Origin: Micrasema longulum
Lineage: Eukaryota > Arthropoda > Insecta > Trichoptera > Brachycentridae
Length of the DNA: 64,000 nucleotides
Assembly: GCA_022494885.1 (NCBI GenBank)
Contig: JAGVSM010002704.1
Location: 124,001-188,000 of the forward strand
Direction of reading: 5' to 3'
Every line of letters begins with the position of its first letter. Positions within the stretch are counted from its first letter, which is position 1. The position numbers and the translations under genes were made by a program. Of this stretch, positions 1 through 11,090 are shown piece by piece. The notes under the pieces were generated by a model that searched no databases, was not told where the DNA came from, and saw nothing but the letters and a program-made list of their open reading frames with translations.

Positions 1-227
1 TTTTGAAAAAAAAAAGTTTTTTTTTTCTTCTTTGCGAAAGCGTTTTTTAATGTGTTTTTCGCTACCTTCTCTTCAACAGGCTTTTTCGTTATTCGGCTCT
101 GGGTCGGTCCCGTCAAGGCCGGTTAAGAGAGCGTCTACTGTACTTAAAAAATCATTAAACCTGGTAAATTCATAGTTAGATTCTTGTTTGTAGTTAAAAA
201 AACTAATGTATTTATTGTTTATCATTT

Positions 228-481
228 CGCACCTTCGGTTCAACAAAGGCACAACAGCTTATTTTTTAATTTTATAACAGAGGACTTTTAAGTTTTTTTT
301 GCAATTATTGCCTTATTACTGGATTTTTATTGGCAGTAGGTTTTAAATCTGGAATTAATTCATTGTTTTTGCTATAGTTTTACGTTTAAAAGCTTATTCT
401 GAATTATTAAAAAAAAATACTAATAAAAGACGTAACAAAAAAAAGTGTCCTGAATTGTGCCTTTGTTGCGCTGAAGGCGCG
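228..481. repeat. Imperfect inverted repeat, MITE-like
   Basis: Bases 228-254 and the reverse complement of 455-481 match at 23 of 27 positions, sharing CAACAAAGGCACAA. The arms enclose about 200 bp of AT-rich DNA. This looks like a decayed foldback or MITE. No target duplication is evident and no family is recognised. Confidence 0.45.
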
Positions 482-485
482 ATTT

Positions 486-1010
486 GTCAAAGTCAGAATC
501 AGAACTGTTGTGTTGTTGATTATTCACTTGTTTCATAAAAGTGCTATTATTTCAGTTTCACTTTTCTATAGCTGGCTGCTATCTGTATAACTACATTAAT
601 TTGATCTTAGTCGCGAAAAAAAAAATAATATTAGACATGTTGACATTGCCTTTAGAAAATGATATTTGATTTTTCCTCCCATCGAGACAAACTGATTTAT
701 CTTATCTCCTTAGTTCTTTTTACAGCAAGGCACTTAAACCTAGACTCTTACCTAATTTATTAAAAAGTATAAATTGATTCACGTGAAATATGATAGTTCC
801 CGTATCCGAGTGGAATAATGAATAAAGTAAAGTTGTTGTTTACCTACATGAAATAGAACCTGAATCCTCGACGAGCGTTTTTGTCTCGATAGCTACTCTA
901 AGGTTGAAATCCTAAAGACGAATATTCAGTGAATATTACTCCACCTTCTTGTTATGCCTGAGTTGACACGGAATACATGTTCAAAAGAGTGGTTTTCACA
1001 GCAATATTTC
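486..1010. other. AT-rich stretch, nothing recognised
   Basis: No coding signature, RNA gene or clear repeat was seen. Bases 1-227 are likewise AT-rich with homopolymer runs. Confidence 0.5.
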
Positions 1011-1046
1011 ATCGATATGAGTTATCTTTATTTACTTTGCCACTGT

Positions 1047-1122
1047 GCTGGTATTTCAAACGCTTTCGCGGCCGTATTATATCGTGTATTTACATACAAA
1101 ATACACGAGAAAAACTGTTTTT
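1047..1122 (+). repeat. Fragment of a palindromic MITE family
   Basis: Carries GGTATTTCAAACGC, then a GTGTATTTACATACAAAATA core and ACACGAGAAAAACTG. These match the left half of the palindromic element at 30,181-30,319. Only this half is present, so it is a truncated copy. Confidence 0.55.
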
Positions 1123-1133
1123 TGACTATCTCG

Positions 1134-2660
1134 CTTTAATGTATAAAGTGATCAAAATATGCTGTGATTGGAGTAACAGTGCAGCGATCTACGCACCGCT
1201 AGGTGCGAGTAGGGTAATGACTCGCATAAAATATACATATACCAGAGGATGGGTCATGGGGTCTACCACAAACTCTGGATTCGGGTAAAGAAATTCCAGG
1301 TTTTTAGGCCCTAAAATATTTAATATGTTACCCAAACATTGCAAAACCATGGCCCGGATTCAACTAAACAAATTTGTAAAAAGTTGGTTTCTGTGTTTAG
1401 GTAGAGAAAAATCAGAAAATGTACTCAAAATACATTCTAAAATGATAAATGGTACTAAAGTGGTAAATATTGTATAACTGTACCTATAATAAATCAACTA
1501 GCAGGTAGTCATGTTATTGTTTATTTTGCATAAAAATGTCTACCTTAAAACAGGTTGTACCTAGTTAGGCAGATAGACATGTTCCATAGAAATCTATTAC
1601 CTAAGTATGTATGTATTAGATATAGAAATTGTATTTTTTTGTTAATGAACCATGAATATTATATTATCATTAAAGTTTATGAAAATTATTAATAAAAAGA
1701 TTGCCTACTTAAGACTTTTTATTTTGTTACGATATACTCCAAATAGTTCGAATATTGCTAGGAAAAGTATATGGAAAATTTTGCGTTGAAGCGGATAAGG
1801 ACAAAATTCAAATTATCAGAAGAACATGAAAAAATTATGATTTTTGTATCTATTTTTTTGATAACCAATTGGGTCCTAATATTCCCATTTGGGACATATC
1901 ACTTTTTATCGAATCGCTCCCAGATTTTTTGACAATATTGTATTGTTTTTACAAGTTTTTGACAACGACCGTTCTGGCTACTTTTTACGGTCAGCTGCCA
2001 AAATCACGCGTTTGGCTCTGTCAGTTGTTGGTTACACCTCATTTACTATATGTGGGTACAGCACATTTACTAGGTTGAGGCGTTTAAATTAATTTTCTAC
2101 CTACTATTCCTTCCGGGGTACCAATATTGTCTCCGGCCTTATTAATACAACTGAACTGTCATCGTGTATGCATGAGCCTTTTACCTCACCGCAATTGCGA
2201 ATAAGTTATTTTTGCGATCAATAATTCATTTAATCCACTATGTCGTATAATCGCATATAATAATCAAGACACCTGACCACAGGATCTGATACTGCCTGCC
2301 GCGAAAGAAGTTTCGAACAATAAGGTGCCAGAACCAAAGAAGAAGGTAGGTTATTGCATTCATTGTATAAGGGTTTGGTGGCAAAGTAAATAAAAATAAC
2401 TCATATCCGCGAACCAGACCAATTCTAGCGTTTATCTGCCATCTGCCAACTGGCAAGTGGCGCAATCAGTTGTCATTTGACACGAAAAAAGTGGATATGT
2501 TTAATTTTTCTCAGATATCTGTATTTGTGATTTTTAAAACATTTTCTCTAGAAACAGCGAGTATTACCTAATGATTATTTAAACTACGAGTATAATCATA
2601 AATAAATATAAAAACAAATTAATCTTATGAAAATATAGATTCTTTACACGAAATGGGTAA
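1134..2660. other. AT-rich stretch with one short inverted match
   Basis: No gene is recognised. Bases 2,376-2,405 on the minus strand match about 1,015-1,044 on the plus strand (GATATGAGTTAT then TTTATTTACTTTGCCA), the only structure seen. Short frames here have no known motif. Confidence 0.45.
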
Positions 2661-2664
2661 AATT

Positions 2665-2997
2665 AACAACAACGACAACAACAAACCATCACGCCGTTTT
2701 CCCATAAGGGTAGGCAGAGAGGATAGAATGCTACATCACTCTATATTTGCATACAGATCTCGCTTCCTCTATATTCATACATCTTCTCATGCACGCGAAC
2801 CGATTATTCCGACTTTTGACATGTCCATCTTCAAGTATTTGTTGGATATGGTCATGCCATGTCTTCCTCGGTCTTTCTCTATTTCTGCATTCATCAACAT
2901 TTGCATTGTAAATATTCCAAGCCGTTCCTTCGCTGTCTTTATTCGCTCTACATGCCCAAACCAGCGCAGAGCTCCTTTCTTGAGTTTTGGTAAAATT
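2665..2997 (-). mobile_element. Fam-1 LINE 3' end, TTG-type tail
   Basis: Minus-strand translation gives LKKGALRWFGHVER, the typical C-terminal segment of an insect LINE reverse transcriptase ORF. It then shifts frame relative to the better copy at 61.5-61.9 kb. In element sense it ends with GGCGTGATGG followed by a TTG-rich tail (2,665-2,685). The copy is 5'-truncated and non-functional. Confidence 0.8.
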
Positions 2998-3009
2998 ACG
3001 AAAAATGGT

Positions 3010-3960
3010 AATAACCTTTTTGTATGATTATTGTAATAAGTAGATACTTCATAATATTGAAGCCTGTCCATTAAAACAAATAATTACAAACTTTAACTTT
3101 AACTTTTTTACTTATTTGTTCACGTTGTGTTTACATATAATTGATGAGCAATATCGAAACGTAAAAAATTGAAAAGATTTTACCAATGGCCTACATATGT
3201 TTTGTTTAAGGACCATAATAAATTTAATAAAATAAAAAATAAAAATATATAAGTGAGAACATTGGAACGATAATTAAATATAATTTACGAACATTAAGAT
3301 AACGAGTCTTAGAAATAATAATACTTTCTAACAGCAGTTAAAAGCATTTAGGAAATCTATTCAAATTACGTGCTTGAATCATATTCTGAGGTTACCTCTC
3401 GTAAAATGCAAAAAAATAGACTCGTATGTTAAAAAGTTGGGACGTAATGGGTTAATTTGTGTTCTACCACTTCCACACGAAAACAAAGCTTCTTCATTCG
3501 TAATATTGTCTTACCTTAGATACTCAATAATGTCAACCTTTCCACAGTTTTCCGTTTCAAATGCAATGAGAATAAAAGAGACAAGATGAGATTGTTTTTT
3601 CCTTAGAAAAAACAGAACACGTTTTTACCCCTTCTTAATCTCGCTAGTACCGAGGGGTTGCTTTAGTTGCGTTGTGTGTATGGGGAGATAGCAAGTTCCT
3701 GCTTTACGCACGACAAAATAAGAAATGGGGAGCATAGTCACCCCTCGCAATCATTTATTATTATTAAATAAATATTTCGTTTATCAGCTAAGCAGGCTCT
3801 GGCACATGGATGTCCTATTTCTCAATTGACAATAATATGTTTCAATTTAATAATTTAAGTGCAGAGACTCGGATTTAATATTCAGTTGGTTATATTACCG
3901 TAACGTATTATCATATTCTTAAAATGATTACGTAATAATAATTTATAAATTAACATAATA
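3010..3960. other. AT-rich stretch, nothing recognised
   Basis: No coding, RNA or repeat signature was recognised. A mildly GC-richer patch lies near 3,640-3,740. Confidence 0.5.
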
Positions 3961-3975
3961 CACTTCCGTATATTT

Positions 3976-4022
3976 ATTTGACCAATGAGCGCTTTCACCC
4001 AGCACGGGCACTTTTAGACTAA
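3976..4022 (-). ncRNA. Hammerhead-like motif, family a (degenerate)
   Basis: On the minus strand a decayed CTGAAGA box (CTAAAAG) is followed by a GCCC/GGGT stem with a GTGCT loop, then GAAAGCGCTCATTGGTC. The same order is seen at 26.9 kb. Known hammerhead ribozymes use CUGANGA, stem II, then GAAA, and they occur in Penelope-like elements. Two core mismatches make activity unlikely. Confidence 0.35.
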
Positions 4023-4082
4023 TAAAAACGATAAAATATTTTACAGAAAACAAAATATTTAACGGTCTTACATAAATTTTAA

Positions 4083-4112
4083 AAAACGGCGAAAGCACTA
4101 ATTGGTCAAATA
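4083..4112 (+). repeat. Partial copy of the family-a motif
   Basis: GGCGAAAGCACTAATTGGTC repeats the 3' half of the motif at 3,976-4,022 in the opposite orientation. The CTGA box is missing. The two form an inverted pair about 100 bp apart. Confidence 0.4.
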
Positions 4113-4129
4113 GGTTATAGAAACGTAAC

Positions 4130-4586
4130 AAGGATTTTAATTTATAGCTTTGATTACTAATAGAAGATTTCGACATCGATTTACTTTCGTTGCCTTCAAA
4201 CATTTTTAAAGATAAATAATTGTTTTCCCCCTATGCTAAATACCTTCATTTGAATCTACCACCATACTACCTTAAACGCGGGACTTTTTTAAACGTCATG
4301 TATTTCGTAGGTAAATATTTCGTTGATTTTAGATAATTAATTTATGTAAATAACTTAAGTAATTAAGTTATTAAATGCCTTATCATTCCTTTCCGATGCA
4401 TTTCCTTCCTTTCCACAAAAAAGTACATGATTAATGAAGATATCTGGAGATAAATTAATTTAAACATCTAATGTATTTTTTTTTAATTTAAGGTAATTTT
4501 TTAAAAATCAATACAGTTATAGGTACTATGCTTATTACACTTATTTGTTTATAAATTTGTATGCTTATTACTATGCTTATTACTTG
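4130..4586. other. AT-rich stretch, nothing recognised
   Basis: Nothing beyond AT-rich spacer is seen between the hammerhead-like pair and the GC-rich insertion. Confidence 0.5.
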
Positions 4587-5011
4587 AGAGAATCTTCTTC
4601 TTCTTTTAGTGCCTTGCCGGGTCTCCCCAAATGATCTGTCCTGGGCTAATTTTACATTTGCAGCCAGGACGACTGCTTATTGACGTACTCGCCGTAGTGA
4701 TTTCTGGGAAAAGATGACCAGAGTGGTTTCCCGTTGCCTTCTCTGGTGGATTTTCTGTCGGGTCTGCCTTCCCTAAGCTGGTTGGTTTTGGTTTTGAGGC
4801 GCCAAAAACTCGCCTTTTATCCTCTCGTTATCTGATGTGATCACACTGTTATGAGTGTGATCCCATTGCCCGGGGTTCGCGACGTGGACGCTAACGAGTT
4901 GGACTAGTCAGTAGTGTTGCCGGTGGAATGCAACTGGGCGTTCGCAGCATTTTATAGAATCACATCCTCCAGCAAGATGTAACTCACTGCGACTCTCCTG
5001 ACAGAGAATCT
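4587..5011 (-). mobile_element. GC-rich retroposed insertion with 9-bp target duplication
   Basis: A 407-bp block, much more GC-rich than its flanks, lies between two copies of AGAGAATCT (4,587-4,595 and 5,003-5,011). On the minus strand it ends in GGCAAGGCACTAAAAG and a short GAA tract. A tail plus a target duplication implies retroposition of a SINE or a 5'-truncated LINE. No tRNA-like promoter boxes and no protein motif were recognised. Confidence 0.65.
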
Positions 5012-7040
5012 AACGACTTCAAAAAAAGAGAATTCCTCTTTCGTTAAGTCATAAATATACAAATATTTAAGTATTTTTAAGTCTCATAAAGGCTTCCAAA
5101 AAGAAAAATCAGGAATTAACTTTGAAAAATCTTAGTTCAGAATTTAAAAAAAACCTAAGTGTTCTTGAAGTACCGGAACCCGATTAATTACTTTTACTTT
5201 TGACCTCTAGTACTCCGAGGCGAATCTGATTCCATTTTGCGAAGAAATGTATAAATTTGACATAAAAATAAAAATTTCAAATTTTCTCCCAGTAAATTAG
5301 CTGCAAAATTTTTAAATACATTACAAACCGAAATCCATTAATCAAAGAAAGAATAATACGTTTTACGTTTGTTAATACAAAGAAATAAATTGGTATTTTT
5401 TTCATTTGAATAAGTCATTGGAAAAAGAAAAGATAAAAAAAATGGAAAAAGCACTAGCCGATACTTTTGAAAAAAGGGGATAATATGTCGATCAAAGATA
5501 TAAAAAATGAAAAGGTCGAAGAAGCAAAGAAGTTGCTTTTTGAAAAAAACTCCTTTTTGCTTTTCTTACATTTTCATTATCATCCAAGCGGGTATCATTA
5601 CTTTACTTACATAGCTGATAAGACCAACGTCTTTTATTGCCTTTCCACCTATATATATTACTTGCCATCATTTTATTTTAAAAGTACATGTGCCTCTTAT
5701 AAATAACTATGCAATTACTATATAATAATAATAAAGTAACAAAAAAAATCAAGCCTGAACGACTCATTTCTTATTACGTATTGATGCCATTCTTCAATTT
5801 TCGTTTTTTATTGTTGTTCAAAATTCGGACAAAATATGGTGATATTGGCATTATTATAAATAAAATCTTAGAATAATAAGTGTGGTTTTATACCATGTAA
5901 TGTTGATTTAAGTTTTACTCTCAGTAGAGATCCTAATTATAAAATTAATAAATAATTTACTTGAAATACAAAAATGTATTTGCTCTATCTAACCTGTTTT
6001 CCAGACTTTTCTTTCAACAAACCATAATATAAAAAAAACAGCTCGGTGAGGTAAATATACTTACCTAAATCTCTTTTGTAAATTTTGTGTAAATTGAATT
6101 CAAAATGTTATGCGAAAATATTTTTTTACTTTATAATCCGTCTTACTATCATCATGATCAAATACATTCAAATGCTTATTTAGATCTTTATATTTTAAAA
6201 GTAAGCCATTTTTGTAGTTCTTTTCGTTACACTTTGTATTCATTTCAAGTTAAAATGTGTTGTTTTGAGCTTTTGATTAAACATTTTTCGTTGATAAAGT
6301 CGTTTTAGATTCTCTCCGGTGCTAATTTTCAACCGTCATCTTCATAATTTAATATTTTTGAGACCACCGTTTTCAAGGTTCCCTACAGAAAACACATCCT
6401 TAAAATTTAAAAATTTGTTGAGCGCAAATTCAGAATAACAAATTGAAATCCTTTGAAATTTTGTAGGACTAGCAAAAGGAAAAGAGAATATAATTTCTAA
6501 AAAGAGGGTTCATTCGTGTATTGGTTTGTGTAGCGATAGATGAAATTGTATGTGTATTGGTTAAGGGTAGATTTAGCCAAAGAAAGAAAAGAAGGGAGAA
6601 CTAAAATACCTACAATAAACTTCTCCTTCGGAAGTATGAAACCGGCATGCTACGGAATATAAAGGAAATTATTTTTAGATATTTTATCAAAAGGCGCATT
6701 TTTTCTACAATGTTAGAATTCAGACCGGTTGAAAAGGTTTGCATTTTTCTGCGCTTGTTTTTGAATTTCTCATGCTGGTTCTGCCCTTCAGGACAACTTG
6801 GAACAATCACGATATGGAATGTTGGGCTGTGTGCGTGAATGGTTTGTTTAGGTTGTATGAAAGGTTTCTCGGTGGTTGTGACACTTGTGTAAAGAATAGT
6901 GGTTCTGTTATGGTGTGTGTGTAGATTGTATCTGTATAGACGGGCGCTTGGATCCCAGCGGGATATGAGCAGGATATGCGGCTCGTGGGTTTAAAACGTG
7001 GAATGGAATAGAAAAGATGGGAAAAAATGTGAACTTATAT
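5012..7040. other. AT-rich stretch, nothing recognised
   Basis: Reading frames at 5,467-5,706 and 6,105-6,308 are low-complexity and match no family I know. No RNA gene or clear repeat was seen. Confidence 0.45.
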
Positions 7041-7042
7041 GC

Positions 7043-7337
7043 TTTATTTATTTATTTATTTATTGTGGATAACTTATATAGCGCCATTTTCGTAATAAAA
7101 TACCTCAAGGGCGCTTTACATGGTGATTCTATTGTTAAGTTAATTTGATTGAAGCTTTTAAATTTGTAATTTAATTAAAATAATTTATTTTGCTGTCACG
7201 TGCTACGGATTTATTCAAATGATTTAGAGAACAAGTGGGTTTTAAGTTTTTTCCGAAACATCACTTCACTTTCACAGCCTCGCACCTCTGCTGGGAGAGC
7301 ATTCCATGCCATAGGGCCTGCGACCGCAAATGCGCAA
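7043..7337 (-). mobile_element. Fam-4 CR1-like LINE 3' end
   Basis: The minus strand encodes AGPMAWNALPAE followed by KKLKTHLF, the C-terminus seen in CR1-type reverse transcriptases. The 3' UTR contains GGCGCTATATAAG, and a TAAA-type tail lies at 7,043-7,063. It is a close relative of the plus-strand copy at 25.15-25.78 kb. Only the last ~40 codons remain. Confidence 0.75.
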
Positions 7338-7490
7338 ATGCTGTATAATATTTACGCACAAAAAAACATCGGAAGCATAAAACCTATGATAACGAAAGAA
7401 GAATATGATTTTTTCAAGCCTGGGTGTTCTGTGATGTAATTCACCACTGTAATTAGGCCTCCTGGACTGTTGTTTTAAAAAAAAAAATTA

Positions 7491-7850
7491 CAATAACAAC
7501 AACAACAACAAACCATCACGCCGTTTCCCCGTAAGGGTAGGCAGAGTGGATAGAACGCCACATCACTTTATCTTTGCATACAGATCTCGCTTCCTCTACA
7601 TTCATACATCTTCTCATACACGCGCACCGATTATTCCGACTTTTGACATGTCCATCTTTAAGTATTTGTTGGATTTGTCCATGTCTTTCTCAGTCTTCCT
7701 CTATTTCTGCATCCGTCAACATTCGCATCGTAAATATTCTTAGCCGTTCTTTCGCTGTCCATTCGTTCTACATGTCCAAACCAGCGCAGAGCTCCTTTCT
7801 TGATTTTGTCGATAATGCTTGTCTGAGCCTTACATAATGTACGATTCAAT
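7491..7850 (-). mobile_element. Fam-1 LINE 3' end, TTG tail
   Basis: The minus strand encodes SIIDKIKKGALRWFGHVERM and then RTAKNIYDANVDGC before frame damage. The element end GGCGTGATGG is followed by a TTG tract (7,491-7,512). It is nearly identical to the 61.5-kb copy in this region. It is 5'-truncated. Confidence 0.8.
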
Positions 7851-7969
7851 GTAAGATTTGAGGAAAAAAATATTCATCTTGACTGTATCGATTGAGTGTA
7901 TAAATATTCTACCCTGTCCGTGTTTTGAAAAAAAATAAGATTAAGATTAAAATCGCGTTTTCTCGAATC

Positions 7970-8118
7970 AATCGGGAAATTGGCCCCGCGAGCTCGATTC
8001 CCCCCCTGTTGCAAAAAAAATAATTTTTTCTTTCAGTTATTGGTCCGGGTGTTGAGCTGTATTTTTCATAACATCCTTCTATATATCTTTCTCACCAGCT
8101 GACAAGCCTCAAAAATAC
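7970..8118 (+). mobile_element. SINE-C copy (tRNA-derived)
   Basis: A box-B-like GAGCTCGATTCC is followed by a T/A-rich joint, TTGGTCCGGGTGTTG and CTGACAAGCCTCAAAA. The same blocks occur in order at 9.44-9.66 kb (minus) and 19.1-19.2 kb (plus). The tRNA-like head is partly degraded. Confidence 0.6.
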
Positions 8119-8134
8119 AGACCTACTACTCACG

Positions 8135-8370
8135 GAAATTGGACCGCTGTGCACGTGCAAACCACGAGCCCACTGCGTGATATCGCACGATTGGCCTATT
8201 TCACGCCCCGGCAAAAATCTACACGGGGTGATAAAATGCAATACGGTGGATCGATATTTATTGTTTTACAATTATTTATTTATTTAATACCCGGCAAACG
8301 CAATAACCAGTACATCATGAGACCGACTAATCTCCAGTCGATTTCCTTTTGCAGGATTCTTACCTGAGAG
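8135..8370 (+). repeat. Repeat E, copy 1
   Basis: Shares GATAAAAT, a TTTATTTATTTATT-type core and TTCCTTTTGCAGGATT followed by TTACCTGAGA with 29,275-29,440. A remnant of the last block also lies near 59,620-59,650. The type is not recognised. Confidence 0.45.
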
Positions 8371-8389
8371 AACTCGCTAAATTTAAATA

Positions 8390-9120
8390 ATGATTTTATT
8401 TATTTATTTTTTCAAGAATTAACGGTACAAGTACCTTTTACATTACATACATACATAAGTATTTACAGTGGAGTATATACAGTAACAACTTTTTCAATGC
8501 TTACTTAGAAAGAATATAATTAAAATATTGATTCCACACTAAAATGTTTTACAAGTAATTGTTTATAAGCTGGAAATTTCAATAAAAATATGTCACCTAA
8601 ATCAGAATGTTTATTACCCAGCGCATGTAGACGATTTTATTTATTTAATTTTACAATACGCCCAAGGGGCATTTACAAAAAATATACAGGTAAGTACAAA
8701 CATAGTGCGTGAAAATTTAAAAGATAAACAATGCTTTTTTGTTTACATTTAGAAACAATAAGAAGCATACTGCCATGCAAAGTAAAAAGTGAAACTTTAC
8801 ATAGTAAAAAAGAAAAAAAAATTAAATGGAAATAATAAAAGTAATTGAAGCAAATTGTAAATAACTTGTAAAGAATTCAAACAAAAAAATAAATACATTT
8901 TCATATACTTATAAGTATAAAAAAATGGTATCAACAAATTATTGTTGAAAACAAATAATGAAAATTAGTTAACAGTAAGTATATATGTGAAAATAATATA
9001 ATATACGGTACACAAAAATATTTGATAAATTAATATCAGAAATAAATAAGATAATAATAATACACATCAAAAACAGAAAAAGATTATCATGAAAATCTCT
9101 TTTGCTTAGTTTTACGAATT
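8390..9120. other. AT-rich LINE-tail-like DNA
   Basis: TTTATTTATT tracts at 8,396-8,410 and 8,636-8,650 look like minus-strand LINE tails, as in the Fam-5 copies. No coding part is recognised behind them. Confidence 0.35.
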
Positions 9121-9125
9121 ATTTA

Positions 9126-9217
9126 AATCGGGTTGTGGTCTCGTAGCTAGTGTTGCGGACTCACCGATCAGAGGACCGAGCTTCGAACTCTACTCTACCC
9201 CAAATTGATTTGTATTT
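9126..9217 (+). mobile_element. SINE-A copy (tRNA-derived)
   Basis: AATCGGGTTGTGGTCTCGTA is followed by GCTAGTGTTGCGG, with a box-B-like CTTCGAACTC. Two better copies on the minus strand at 16.1 and 19.3 kb have GGTTCGAACC. The head resembles a tRNA but lacks a full cloverleaf. Confidence 0.65.
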
Positions 9218-9440
9218 TCAAAAAGTCAGTTATTTACAACTCATTAAAAAATGGACACAAAAATTTTAATATTTGGGGAAATTATAAGAACGCTAGTATT
9301 TTTTTTTTTTTAATAATATATTATCTGAAGCGTTTTAATTGATATTTTTACTAACGTCATTAACTTTGGAGTTTTATAAAAAAAAACTAATCTAATAAAT
9401 GTAAATGCACTATAATTTTAACTTGCCTTTATTTTAGTTT

Positions 9441-9660
9441 TTTTTTAAGGAATAACCCGCTAAGCCTCTGTTTTGAGGCTTGTCAGCAGGTGGGATAGAG
9501 GGAATATGGAAGGAGGTAATGAAAAATACACCACAACACCCAGACCAATTGAGAAAAAATCTTTCTTGGATTTTTTTCTTACAACTGGCGGGAATCGAAC
9601 CCGCGACGCCAGTTTCACTGTTGGCCGTCTAACCAACAGCGCCACGGCACCTGTCGGCTA
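9441..9660 (-). mobile_element. SINE-C copy, most complete
   Basis: The minus-strand head (9,587-9,657) has box A (TGGCGCTGTTGGTTAGACGG) and box B (GGGTTCGATTCCC), so it is clearly tRNA-derived. The body follows: CAATTGGTCTGGGTGTTGTG, CTGACAAGCCTCAAAACAG, GCGGGTTATTCC and an A-rich end. Being the head of a repeated longer unit, it is called a SINE and not a tRNA gene. Confidence 0.75.
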
Positions 9661-9664
9661 TCAA

Positions 9665-10030
9665 TTAAGATGATATGTGTGAAATGGGCTATTCTCCGTC
9701 GGGTATCACGCGATTGGTTTATTTGTTTGGAAATTCTTGTAGTAATGAACCGACTTTAGAGGTTTATTGTTTACAGCAATGCATTTAATAGAACTGAATT
9801 TTTAATTTAAATGAAATAAAAAATGTTTTACACAAGCTTTTTATTTGAAATAAAAACCAAATAAATCAAACGGGCTTTGATTTGATCCATTTATAATGTT
9901 AATTATTGTAAAAAGTAAAAAATAGTAACACCAAGAAAAATATTCAGTTTTTAGTTATCACCTAAAGCTAATTATTAAAAAAATAAATAAAATGAAAGCT
10001 TTCGCGAAAAGGTCGACAGATAATGTATGA
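9665..10030. other. AT-rich stretch, nothing recognised
   Basis: No gene, RNA or repeat was recognised. Confidence 0.5.
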
Positions 10031-10035
10031 CAACA

Positions 10036-10205
10036 GAGATAAAGAACACTTAAAGAAGGAAATTTGGAAGTCTAGCATTTACTTACACTTTGCACACTGT
10101 GTAACATTCAACATTTTGTCTATATTTTGCCATTTAGCCCTAAAATTGCCCAAATTTTAATATTTCCTTCTCTAAAATGTTATCCATCTCTGGGGTGGTT
10201 TTCTG
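10036..10205 (-). repeat. KR repeat, degenerate copy
   Basis: Contains GAAATTTGGAAGTCTAG, then CACACTGTGTAACATTCA, the minus-strand KR core. Its 3' part diverges. Confidence 0.5.
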
Positions 10206-10375
10206 AATCTTCTCTACCTCTTAGAGAGTGGTTAATTTGGGGATTCTTATTTTTTTAATGCGATGGCACTTTGCTTGAATTATGGCCACACTGATGATTA
10301 AACGTAAAATGATACATAAAAATGTTTAAAAATCGAAGACGGATTGGTCGGTTCAATCTAATTGAGTAAGTCGCA

Positions 10376-10510
10376 GAATGGTGAATGTTACACAGGGTGT
10401 AAAGTGGCCACTTAAACCAGCCAATGACAGGTCATAAGCCCTGTAGATGCCTAGACTTCTATATTACCTTCTCTAAAACGTTCTTAATTTCTGTTGTAAT
10501 ATGCTAACCT
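10376..10510 (+). repeat. KR repeat copy
   Basis: Contains GGTGAATGTTACACAGG, GTGGCCACTTAAACCAGCCA and GACAGGTCATAAGCCCTGTA, the most conserved KR segment. A detached KR piece (ACAAACATTTGGACAAACTC) lies at about 10,680-10,700. Confidence 0.65.
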
Positions 10511-10804
10511 GTCTATTTGTTATAGGAGCAAAAATTCATAAACATTTTTTGTATACCCACGAACAGGCCATGACTTTGGGTAATATGTATTTCATTGCTA
10601 GGTAATTACCCTTAGTTTTTTTAATTCTCTGTTTTACCTGTTATGTATATTGCAGAAAAAAAGCGCCCTTGGAAGTAACTACAAACATTTGGACAAACTC
10701 AAAACATTATTGATTGAAAAATATGTCCATATTAAATTTTTTGATAATTTTGAGATTATTTAGTCGAATTGATGTCATTTTTTTCAGCAAAAATTTGTAA
10801 TTTC

Positions 10805-11090
10805 TCCCTATCTATGATCCCGGCGAGCAACCTAGCGCCATCTGTCCCCGGGGGAAGTATTTCGAGGGCTGCCCGTTATTAGGGCAACATACCTCTCTCA
10901 TTGGATTACACGCTCAATACGCACACACACACCGCACCACGCACACACCTACACGACGCCGTGCACACGCATCAACACACCCATGAAACACGATCACCTT
11001 GTGGTGACTAGATCTCAAGCCTCGCCAGCAACGCAATCCATGACCAGGGTATCATGAGTAATACAAAGTTACCCCAGGTCACAGAGATAG
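10805..11090. repeat. GC-richer block with CA-rich tract
   Basis: Bases 10,805-10,900 are unusually GC-rich for the window (AGCGCCATCTGTCCCCGGGG). A degenerate CA/GCACAC tract follows at 10,919-10,985. Possibly a LINE 5' region; no reading frame is recognised. Confidence 0.4.

Noticed and set aside
9587..9657. A functional tRNA gene on the minus strand
   Set aside because: Box A and box B are good, but the unit continues into a body shared with 7.97-8.12 and 19.10-19.20 kb, so it is a SINE head.
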